64,000 bases of DNA from Solibacillus cecembensis (lineage in GTDB: Bacteria; Bacillota; Bacilli; Bacillales_A; Planococcaceae), in NCBI RefSeq assembly GCF_001439635.1, contig NZ_LMBZ01000012.1, positions 54,513 through 118,512 on the forward strand, given 5' to 3'. The first letter of the stretch is position 1. Every line of letters begins with the position of its first letter. The translations under genes were made by a program, and so were the position numbers. Shown piece after piece: positions 57,541-64,000 of this stretch. The notes under the pieces are model-generated. The model had not been told where the DNA came from. It worked only from the letters and a program-made list of their open reading frames with translations, and ran no database searches.

Positions 57541-58035
57541 GTGCAAGAAATTATTACAGGAGTCATCATGTCTTTTGATGTTGTTGCGCTTTATTTATTA
57601 ACGACAAATGTACGATCAAAATTTTTATTAGCGCTTTGGACAGGAGCTCTCCACGCGATTTTCCCACTAATCGGATTCCATTTCGGTGAATTACTTTCAG
57701 GTGTTTTTCTCGATTGGACAAGTCGGATTTCTTCTATATTATTATTCTTCGTTGGTTTACAACTACTTTTATCAGCGAAAAACAACGATGTTCCAGTAAT
57801 TCCTTTATCTATTGTAGCAATTTTAGCAAGTGTTGACACCTTTTCAGTTAGCCTATCTTTTGGTATGCTAAACTTACAGAAAAATATTTTTGTTATAAGT
57901 GCAGGAGTGGCTACAGTTATCTTTTCCTATGCTGCGCTCCATTGTGCACAAAAATCGAGCATAATACAGAGTTCTATTTTTAAAATAACGGCTGGAACAC
58001 TATTGGTTGTATTGAGCATTATGCTTTTGGAATAG
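57541..58035 (+). CDS. mntP: Manganese efflux pump MntP-like protein (YwlD)
   Basis: The 164-residue integral membrane protein has about six helices. It contains two related half motifs with a membrane aspartate, SFDVVALYLL in helix 1 and ASVDTFSVSLSFG in helix 4, as in the MntP/DUF204 family that exports manganese. It lies between ywlC and ywlE as in B. subtilis. The start is GTG 57541, behind GGAGGAGGGGA. The 185 bp before it show no manganese (yybP-ykoY) riboswitch core. Confidence 0.85.
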   Translation: MQEIITGVIMSFDVVALYLLTTNVRSKFLLALWTGALHAIFPLIGFHFGELLSGVFLDWTSRISSILLFFVGLQLLLSAKNNDVPVIPLSIVAILASVDTFSVSLSFGMLNLQKNIFVISAGVATVIFSYAALHCAQKSSIIQSSIFKITAGTLLVVLSIMLLE

Positions 58036-58062
58036 TGAGAAGACAAGGAAGAAGTGGTGATA

Positions 58063-58515
58063 ATGAACATTTACTTTATTTGTACAGGGAATACTTGTCG
58101 CAGCCCGATGGCGGAAGCGATATTGAAAAATAAAAAGTTAAAAAATGTAGAAGTACGTTCTGCTGGGATTTATGCACTTGAGGGTGGTCAAATGTCAGAA
58201 AATTCAAGTGTGATATTAGATCAAGAAAATATTATACATCACCATGTAACTCGTCAGGTAAATAGTGAGGATGTGGCGTGGGCAGATTTAATTTTAACGA
58301 TGACGACAGGGCATAAGGAAATGGTGATTCGAAATTTTGAAGGAGCTTATGGAAAAACGTATACACTAAAAGAATACACGACTCCGTATGGCGCCGGGGA
58401 TGTATTTGACCCATTTGGAGGAGACGTAACACTATATAAACAAACATTCGATGAATTAAATCGAGCGATTGATGAGCTAGAAGAAAAAATAGTAATGGAG
58501 GAAAAAACCGAATGA
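58063..58515 (+). CDS. ywlE: Protein-arginine phosphatase YwlE
   Basis: The 150-residue low-molecular-weight phosphatase has the active loop C7-TGNT-C12-R13-S at the N-terminus and the general acid Asp in FDPFGG near the C-terminus. T11 in the loop is the residue that favours phosphoarginine in B. subtilis YwlE, which reverses McsB arginine phosphorylation in stress and spore germination. The start ATG 58063-58065 follows GGAAGAAGTGG. Its stop overlaps the next gene as ATGA. Confidence 0.93.
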   Translation: MNIYFICTGNTCRSPMAEAILKNKKLKNVEVRSAGIYALEGGQMSENSSVILDQENIIHHHVTRQVNSEDVAWADLILTMTTGHKEMVIRNFEGAYGKTYTLKEYTTPYGAGDVFDPFGGDVTLYKQTFDELNRAIDELEEKIVMEEKTE

Positions 58516-59804
58516 ACTCACAAAGGAAAATGTTTAATTTGCGCCGGAAGCTTGTATTATTTGTAGGGATATTAGCATTGATTACGTATTCAACAAGTTT
58601 TGTATTTATTGAATTTATTCAACCGATGTTCTTTAAATCAGTAAATAGTAGTCTATTTCAAATCATTACATATTCATTAGGAATTTTCTGGTCATGTGCA
58701 TTAGCCGCGGTATTTAGTATTATACTTGTTCGCCCATTACAACGATTAGAGAAGAGCGCTAATTCTGTAGCAGAAGGTAAGATCGGGAAAGATGTAGAAA
58801 TGCCAAAAACAAATGATGAAATTCGTAATGTAGCAGAGGCGTTCCAATTAATGGTAACAAATTTACGTAAAATGGTAGAAGGTATTGAAGATAATTTCAA
58901 AAAAACGGATGCGACGATTGTTAATTTATCTGATCAAACTTCATCAGTAGCCAAAAATTCAGCACAAATTACACATAATATTGGACATATTTCAAGTGGT
59001 GCAGAGGCATCAGCAGTTGCTATTCAAGAAACGGTAGAGGCGCTTGAAGATGTGCGTGAGTTGGCAACGGAAATTAATAATAAAGCGGTGCATTCAGCGG
59101 ACCATTCAAAGCGAATTATTTCAAACTTATCGAACACAACGGATGCAATCCAAAGCACAGTAAATAGTATCAAAAAAATTGCAACAGATAATAAAGATGC
59201 GCTAGGCAATATTCAAGAACTTGAAAAAAATGCGGAACAAATTGAACGGATTATTGGTTTGGTAGGGGATATAGCAGGCCAAACGAACTTACTTGCACTG
59301 AATGCGTCGATTGAAGCGGCGAGAGCAGGGGAGCACGGAAAAGGCTTTGCTGTTGTAGCAGAAGAAGTGCGTGGTTTGGCGGATGAAAGTGCTAAAGCTG
59401 TACAAGGGATTACAACATTAATTCAAACGATGCAGCAAAACGTGACAGTTGTCGTAAAACAAATGAATGAGCAAGTGGCATTTGCAGTGAATGAATCATC
59501 GCGTGTATCTGAAACGACGGCTGCAGTGGAAGGAATGTCAAAAGGCGTTTATGAAATGGCAGATGCCGTTGTGACGATTTCCCAATTAATTGATCAACAA
59601 ATGCAAAATATTAGTCGGACAGCACATCAATCACAGGAAGTGGCTGCGATTGCAGAACAAACATCTGCGAGTGCACAAGAAGTAAATTCAGCGTCAACAG
59701 AGCAAGCCTATGCCATTGAACAAGTTGAGGCATTAGCTAGTGATTTGAAACATCAATCAAGTGAATTATATAAAGTGATTCAACGATTTGATCGTGTGAA
59801 TTAA
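58512..59804 (+). CDS. Methyl-accepting chemotaxis protein without an extracellular sensor domain
   Basis: The 430-residue protein has two membrane helices (about residues 13-35 and 50-73) joined by a loop of only about 15 residues, then a HAMP domain ([19 protein letters not shown]) and an MCP signalling domain. The tip reads [37 protein letters not shown]. With no ligand domain it may sense a membrane, cytoplasmic or partner signal. Its ATG overlaps the ywlE stop (ATGA), so it is translationally coupled to the arginine phosphatase. B. subtilis has no receptor gene at this position. Confidence 0.92.
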   Translation: MNSQRKMFNLRRKLVLFVGILALITYSTSFVFIEFIQPMFFKSVNSSLFQIITYSLGIFWSCALAAVFSIILVRPLQRLEKSANSVAEGKIGKDVEMPKTNDEIRNVAEAFQLMVTNLRKMVEGIEDNFKKTDATIVNLSDQTSSVAKNSAQITHNIGHISSGAEASAVAIQETVEALEDVRELATEINNKAVHSADHSKRIISNLSNTTDAIQSTVNSIKKIATDNKDALGNIQELEKNAEQIERIIGLVGDIAGQTNLLALNASIEAARAGEHGKGFAVVAEEVRGLADESAKAVQGITTLIQTMQQNVTVVVKQMNEQVAFAVNESSRVSETTAAVEGMSKGVYEMADAVVTISQLIDQQMQNISRTAHQSQEVAAIAEQTSASAQEVNSASTEQAYAIEQVEALASDLKHQSSELYKVIQRFDRVN

Positions 59805-59809
59805 CTTGA

Positions 59810-59837
59810 TTCAGCTGGGGTTAAAACCCCAGCTGAA
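59810..59837. repeat. Perfect hairpin after the chemotaxis receptor gene
   Basis: TTCAGCTGGGG pairs with CCCCAGCTGAA around TTAAAA. A similar ATTCAGC-type hairpin stands before copy A of the structured repeat at 31379-31402. Confidence 0.75.
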
Positions 59838-59853
59838 GTAGAGGAACAAGGAG

Positions 59854-59913
59854 CAAAGGCTAAAACCGTCACATCCTGTGACAACGCCTTTGTGACCAAC
59901 TTAGTGTTGGCCC
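59854..59913 (+). repeat. Structured intergenic repeat, copy B
   Basis: CAAAGG 59854-59859 pairs with CCTTTG 59887-59892, enclosing the hairpin GTCACA-TCC-TGTGAC at 59868-59882. After TGA a stem CCAAC 59896-59900 with GTTGG 59906-59910 follows, then CCC. The layout equals copy A at 31453. Stems 1 and 3 differ in sequence but keep pairing, while the middle hairpin is conserved. Confidence 0.7.
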
Positions 59914-59919
59914 AAAGCT

Positions 59920-59967
59920 AACAACAATGAGCCGTGAGTAACATTTCGGAGTCATTGTTGTTTTTTG
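59920..59967 (+). terminator. Rho-independent terminator after the repeat
   Basis: ACAACAATGA at 59921-59930 pairs with TCATTGTTGT at 59952-59961, followed by TTTTT. The remaining 59968-60241 holds the rpiB upstream region with no gene seen. Confidence 0.85.
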
Positions 59968-60241
59968 TTGGGGACCTAGCGTTTGCGGATGCATTATGCA
60001 GATTTTCGTTAGAACTTATAATGCCAATGGAATCTCCGGGAAAATGTAAACGGTATGTGAATCACGAATGATTATGGTGATTAATCGTTAAATTTACACA
60101 AAAAACTAACAATTATGTATTTATGAGCTGGAACATTCGTGTTTTATGGCGAAATCAGAAAATTTATTAATGAAAACCATGTTATTCTTATAGAAGAAAT
60201 GGTACACTGTTGTTGAATATAAATGAAAAGAGGGAACCCAC

Positions 60242-60679
60242 TTGAAAATTGCGATTTCTTCCGATCATGGTGGCAATAATTTACGTAAAGAAATTATGGC
60301 ACTATTAGACGAAATGTCCATTAGCTATGAAGATTTTGGACCAAAAACAAATGATTCAGTAGATTATCCAGATTATGCACGTCCTGTTGCAGAAAAAGTA
60401 GCAGCTGGAGAATTTGATCGCGGCATTCTAATTTGCGGTACAGGAATTGGTATTTCTATTGCAGCGAATAAGTTTAAAGGCATTCGTTGTGCTTTAGTAC
60501 ACGATGTATTTTCAGCAAAAGCGACACGTTGCCACAACGATTCTAATGTATTAGCAATGGGTGAGCGCGTCATTGGGCCGGGCCTTGCACGAGAAATCGT
60601 CGAAACTTGGATAAATACAGAATTTGAAGGCGGACGTCACATTCGTCGCGTTGAAAAAATTTCTGAAATTGAAGGGTAA
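60242..60679 (+). CDS. rpiB: Ribose-5-phosphate isomerase B
   Basis: The 145-residue RpiB/LacAB-family enzyme interconverts ribose 5-phosphate and ribulose 5-phosphate. It has the phosphate-binding start ISSDHGGNNLRK, the catalytic C65 in GILICGTGIGIS, and CALVHDVFSAKATRCHNDSNVLAMG. The start is TTG 60242-60244, behind AGAGGG. It corresponds to ywlF and is followed 6 nt later by ywlG. Confidence 0.95.
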   Translation: MKIAISSDHGGNNLRKEIMALLDEMSISYEDFGPKTNDSVDYPDYARPVAEKVAAGEFDRGILICGTGIGISIAANKFKGIRCALVHDVFSAKATRCHNDSNVLAMGERVIGPGLAREIVETWINTEFEGGRHIRRVEKISEIEG

Positions 60680-60685
60680 TTGCAT

Positions 60686-61228
60686 ATGACAAACTTACAC
60701 CATTTGCAAAAGGATTTAGCGTTAGTTTTAAAAGAATTCGAGCAACAAGTGAAGTTTACAAAAAAGCAGTTATTTGTCATCGGCTGTTCTACCTCTGAAA
60801 TTATCGGGGAAAAAATTGGAACATCAGGTGCACTTGATGTTGCGCAAGTGTTATATGAGGAATTTTCTCGTTTTGCGCAAAAGCATGATCTTTATTTAGT
60901 TTTTCAAGGCTGTGAGCATATTAATCGTGCACTCACGATGGAAGCTGCCGCCGCTCTCGCATATCAACTTGAGCCTGTCTCGGTTGTACCTGTACGAACA
61001 GCAGGGGGTTCTATGTCTGCGTATGCATATACACAAATGCAAGAACCAGTTGTTGTAGAGGCTGTAAAAGCGCATGCAGGAATCGATATTGGTCAAACAC
61101 TTATTGGTATGCATTTAAAAGCAGTAGCTGTGCCCATTCGAACAACTGAAAAAATGTTGGGGGAAGCAGTCATTACGTTAGCTACAACACGTCCGAAGCT
61201 AATTGGCGGAGAACGTGCACAATATTAA
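60686..61228 (+). CDS. ywlG: UPF0340/TIGR01440 family protein YwlG
   Basis: The 180-residue protein matches YwlG, conserved between rpiB and glyA in Firmicutes; its function is unknown. Family features include VIGCSTSEIIGEKIGTSG, LVFQGCEHINRALTMEAAAA, VPVRTAGGSMSAYAYTQM and GIDIGQTLIGMHLKAVAVPIR. The fold resembles amidotransferase-like alpha/beta proteins, but no role is assigned. The start is ATG 60686-60688, behind GAAGGG; a TTG six bases earlier is less likely. Confidence 0.9.
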   Translation: MTNLHHLQKDLALVLKEFEQQVKFTKKQLFVIGCSTSEIIGEKIGTSGALDVAQVLYEEFSRFAQKHDLYLVFQGCEHINRALTMEAAAALAYQLEPVSVVPVRTAGGSMSAYAYTQMQEPVVVEAVKAHAGIDIGQTLIGMHLKAVAVPIRTTEKMLGEAVITLATTRPKLIGGERAQY

Positions 61229-61288
61229 AGGTCTATTTGAATTGGAAACACCGATTATTCGGAACAACATTTAGGGGGATTTATACAC

Positions 61289-62533
61289 ATGGCATTTGAA
61301 AAATTAGCAGTACAAGACAAAGCAATTTTAGACGCGATTCTTTTAGAGAAAAAACGTCAAAATACAAACATCGAGTTAATCGCTTCAGAAAATTTCGTAT
61401 CAGAAGCAGTAATGGAAGCACAAGGTTCTTATTTAACAAATAAATATGCAGAAGGCTACCCAGGCAAACGCTATTATGGTGGCTGTGAGCATGTTGACGT
61501 AGTAGAAGATATCGCGCGCGACCGTGCAAAAGAATTATTCGGTGCAGCATATGTAAACGTACAACCTCACTCAGGTGCACAAGCGAACATGGCTGTTTAT
61601 CATACAATTTTACAACCAGGTGATACAGTTTTAGGGATGAACCTTTCACACGGTGGTCACTTAACACATGGTTCACCAGTAAACTTCTCTGGTATCCTTT
61701 ACAATTTCGTAGAGTATGGTGTTACAGAAGACACACAAACAATCGATTATAACGATGTTCGTGAAAAAGCATTAGCTTCTAAACCAAAATTAATCGTTGC
61801 GGGTGCATCTGCATACCCACGTGAAATCGACTTTGCTAAATTCCGTGAAATCGCGGATGAAGTAGGGGCATACTTCATGGTAGATATGGCACATATTGCA
61901 GGATTAGTAGCTACTGGTGAGCATATGTCTCCAATCCCATATGCAGATTTCGTAACAACGACGACGCATAAAACATTACGTGGCCCACGTGGTGGTATGA
62001 TCTTAACAAATGATGCGAAATGGGAAAAAGAATTAAATAAATCTGTATTCCCAGGTATTCAAGGTGGTCCATTAATGCACGTAATCGCTGCAAAAGCGGT
62101 AGCATTCGGTGAAGCATTACAGCCTGAATTCAAAGAGTATGCTAAACAAGTAAAAGCAAACGCAAAAGCATTAGCACAAAGCTTAATGGATGAAGGCGTT
62201 GAAATCGTATCAGGCGGCACAGATAACCACTTACTATTATTAAACGTAAAATCTTTAGGTTTAACAGGTAAAGTAGCTGAGCATGTACTTGATGAAGTAG
62301 CGATTACGACGAATAAAAACACGATTCCTTACGATACAGAAAAACCATTCGTTACTTCAGGTGTTCGTGTAGGTACAGCAGCAATCACTTCTCGCGGTTT
62401 CACAGAAGAAGATGCGATTGAAATCGGTAAAATTATGGCATTAGTACTAAAAAGCCCAGAAGATGAAGCAGTAAAAGCAGAAGCGCGTAAACGTGTCGAT
62501 GCATTAACTGCAAAGTACCCATTATACGCATAA
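61289..62533 (+). CDS. glyA: Serine hydroxymethyltransferase
   Basis: The 414-residue PLP enzyme interconverts serine and glycine with tetrahydrofolate, the main source of one-carbon units. The Schiff-base lysine is K228 in [34 protein letters not shown] and [13 protein letters not shown] are also typical. The ATG follows TAGGGGGA. It lies in the ywlG-glyA-upp order of B. subtilis and ends at a hairpin terminator. Confidence 0.97.
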   Translation: MAFEKLAVQDKAILDAILLEKKRQNTNIELIASENFVSEAVMEAQGSYLTNKYAEGYPGKRYYGGCEHVDVVEDIARDRAKELFGAAYVNVQPHSGAQANMAVYHTILQPGDTVLGMNLSHGGHLTHGSPVNFSGILYNFVEYGVTEDTQTIDYNDVREKALASKPKLIVAGASAYPREIDFAKFREIADEVGAYFMVDMAHIAGLVATGEHMSPIPYADFVTTTTHKTLRGPRGGMILTNDAKWEKELNKSVFPGIQGGPLMHVIAAKAVAFGEALQPEFKEYAKQVKANAKALAQSLMDEGVEIVSGGTDNHLLLLNVKSLGLTGKVAEHVLDEVAITTNKNTIPYDTEKPFVTSGVRVGTAAITSRGFTEEDAIEIGKIMALVLKSPEDEAVKAEARKRVDALTAKYPLYA

Positions 62534-62545
62534 TCTAAACAATAG

Positions 62546-62581
62546 CCTTCCTGTCATTCGTGATAGGGAGGTAATTTTTTT
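62546..62581 (+). terminator. Rho-independent terminator after glyA
   Basis: CCTTCCTGTCA pairs with TGATAGGGAGG through two G-U pairs around a TTCG tetraloop, followed by a T-rich tract. Confidence 0.8.
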
Positions 62582-62750
62582 GCTAAGAATAGGGTTAAAT
62601 GACAATCTAAAGGCTTAGATAAAAAACGTAAATCCATCGATTAGAATTCGCGCAATAAATGAACAATTTAAAAACAATACGGTGTTAGTTTTCGCTCGCG
62701 TCATTTTCTGTTATACTAATTTAGATTAAAAACAGTTAGGAGATGGCAAA

Positions 62751-63380
62751 GTGAGCAAAGTATTCGTATTTGACCACCCATTAATTCAACATAAGTTAAC
62801 TTACATTCGAGATAAAAACACAGGTACAAAAGAATTCCGTGAATTAGTTGATGAAGTGGCAACATTAATGGCATTCGAAATTACACGTGATTTACCATTA
62901 GAAGAAATTGATGTTGAAACACCTGTAACAACTGCGAAAGCAAAAGTTTTATCAGGTAAAAAGATGGCCATTGTTCCAATTTTACGCGCAGGTATTGGTA
63001 TGGTTGATGGTGTATTAAAATTAATCCCAGCTGCAAAAGTTGGTCATATCGGTCTTTACCGTGACCCAGTAACATTAAAACCAATCGAGTATTATGCAAA
63101 GTTACCGGCAGATGTGGAAGAGCGTGACTTTATTATTGTAGACCCAATGCTTGCAACGGGTGGATCAGCAGTAGAAGCGATCAATTCACTAAAAAAACGC
63201 GGTGCAAAAAGCATTAAATTCATGTGCTTAATCGCAGCTCCAGAAGGTGTAGAAGAAATTCAAAAGCAACATAATGATGTAGATATTTACATCGCTGCTT
63301 TGGATGAAAAATTAGATGACCACGGTTATATCGTTCCAGGCTTAGGTGACGCTGGAGACCGTCTATTCGGCACAAAATAA
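62751..63380 (+). CDS. upp: Uracil phosphoribosyltransferase
   Basis: The 209-residue salvage enzyme makes UMP from uracil and PRPP. It has the PRPP-binding motif [31 protein letters not shown] and the uracil-binding [17 protein letters not shown] at the C-terminus. The start is GTG 62751-62753, with TAGGAGATGG upstream; TATACT at 62712-62717 is a likely -10. A palindrome and terminator follow. Confidence 0.97.
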   Translation: MSKVFVFDHPLIQHKLTYIRDKNTGTKEFRELVDEVATLMAFEITRDLPLEEIDVETPVTTAKAKVLSGKKMAIVPILRAGIGMVDGVLKLIPAAKVGHIGLYRDPVTLKPIEYYAKLPADVEERDFIIVDPMLATGGSAVEAINSLKKRGAKSIKFMCLIAAPEGVEEIQKQHNDVDIYIAALDEKLDDHGYIVPGLGDAGDRLFGTK

Positions 63381-63387
63381 ATGTAAT

Positions 63388-63411
63388 TCAATTACGTCTC
63401 GGCGTAATTGA
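63388..63411. repeat. Palindromic repeat TCAATTACG / CGTAATTGA after upp
   Basis: A perfect 9-bp inverted repeat with loop TCTCGG. Its CAATTACG...GGCGTAATTG core matches the palindrome at 31537-31558. Confidence 0.6.
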
Positions 63412-63415
63412 TTAG

Positions 63416-63445
63416 AAAACGCCCGTACTTTTTTGCGGGCGTTTT
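63416..63445 (+). terminator. Rho-independent terminator after upp
   Basis: AAAACGCCCG at 63416-63425 pairs with CGGGCGTTTT at 63436-63445 around a T-rich loop. Confidence 0.88.
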
Positions 63446-63479
63446 AACTATGTAACCTAATTGCAGGGAGGAACTCATT

Positions 63480-64000
63480 ATGACAAAAAAATTAAAAGTA
63501 ATGACTATTTTTGGTACGCGCCCAGAGGCTATTAAAATGGCACCACTTGTATTGGAATTACAAAAACATCCTGAAAGAATTGAATCAATTGTAACGGTAA
63601 CCGCACAACATCGCCAAATGTTAGATCAAGTGTTAGAAACGTTTAAAATTACACCGGATTTTGATTTAAACATTATGAAAGACCGCCAAACATTAGTAGA
63701 TGTAGCGACAAATGCTTTAATTGGTTTAGATAAAGTAATGAAGGAATCAAAACCGGATATCGTATTAGTACACGGTGACACGGCAACGACATTTGTAGGA
63801 AGTTTAGCAGCCTTTTATAATCAAATTGCGATCGGTCATGTTGAAGCAGGATTACGTACAGGGCAAAAGTATTCTCCATATCCAGAAGAGATGAATCGCC
63901 AGTTGACAGGTGTAATGGCAGATTTACACTTTTCACCAACAGAGCAATCACGCGATAATTTACTAAAAGAAAATAAACCAGCAGAAGCGATTTATGTGAC
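63480..64000 (+). CDS. mnaA: UDP-N-acetylglucosamine 2-epimerase, 5' part (cut by window end)
   Basis: An ATG at 63480-63482, behind AGGGAGGA, opens a frame that runs off the right edge. The visible 173 residues are the first half of a non-hydrolysing UDP-GlcNAc 2-epimerase (MnaA/WecB family, about 380 residues in full): [43 protein letters not shown] and [23 protein letters not shown]. It makes UDP-ManNAc for teichoic-acid linkage units or other wall polymers. It follows upp, as mnaA does in B. subtilis. Confidence 0.95.
   Translation, partial: MTKKLKVMTIFGTRPEAIKMAPLVLELQKHPERIESIVTVTAQHRQMLDQVLETFKITPDFDLNIMKDRQTLVDVATNALIGLDKVMKESKPDIVLVHGDTATTFVGSLAAFYNQIAIGHVEAGLRTGQKYSPYPEEMNRQLTGVMADLHFSPTEQSRDNLLKENKPAEAIYV

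Overview
The window is low-GC Firmicutes chromosome from a spore-former of the Bacillaceae/Planococcaceae type, most like Solibacillus or Lysinibacillus. The genus is inferred from gene order, frequent TTG/GTG starts behind strong AGGAGG ribosome binding sites, and sporulation genes (gerQ, rsfA, pbpG, spo0F, spoIIR). No rRNA, tRNA, CRISPR array, prophage or intact insertion sequence was seen. Much of the order matches the ywd-ywl region of Bacillus subtilis.

Layout. 1-6.1 kb: the tail of a chemotaxis receptor, gerQ, hemQ (haem), lipL (lipoate relay), rsfA, a DUF1450 gene and the HD-hydrolase ywfO. 6.1-13.1 kb: an accessory surface module, with a possible attenuated leader, a 1847-residue sortase-anchored adhesin carrying six cysteine-paired repeats, and a convergent sortase. 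13.1-21 kb: ywhB, ywhD, pbpG, speB (speE is missing between pbpG and speB), a degenerate GGDEF membrane protein, ywiB and argS. 21.2-25.6 kb: an acyl-CoA-dehydrogenase-like flavoprotein in an operon with a polar amino-acid ABC transporter. 25.7-31.4 kb: a polysaccharide deacetylase, then a cobalamin riboswitch driving btuF-btuC-btuD/cbiZ and a PduO adenosyltransferase. 31.7-42.6 kb: a fatty/branched acyl-CoA degradation cluster (fadF, thiolase, hydroxyacyl-CoA dehydrogenase, two acyl-CoA dehydrogenases, TetR regulator) followed by the B12-dependent mutase icmF. 42.8-64 kb: a conserved core, rpoE-pyrG-ywjG-spo0F-fbaA-tal-murA2-glpX-rho-rpmE-tdk-prfA-prmC-spoIIR-ywlC-mntP-ywlE-(mcp)-rpiB-ywlG-glyA-upp-mnaA, with mnaA cut by the window end.

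Functional links. The B12 block supplies adenosylcobalamin, the cofactor of IcmF 8 kb downstream. IcmF products can feed central metabolism beside the beta-oxidation genes. Two near-identical 14-bp sites in front of fadF and the thiolase suggest one repressor, plausibly the TetR protein encoded in the cluster.

The signals most worth a second look are: a pair of structured intergenic repeats whose stems covary (31.45 kb and 59.85 kb); a promoter-hairpin-terminator arrangement before the adhesin; the six disulfide-like repeat pairs of the adhesin; a DnaA-box cluster at ywlC; the shared operators of the acyl-CoA cluster; and the CTP-type attenuator before pyrG. Everything was read by eye from the sequence and memory of families; no search was run.
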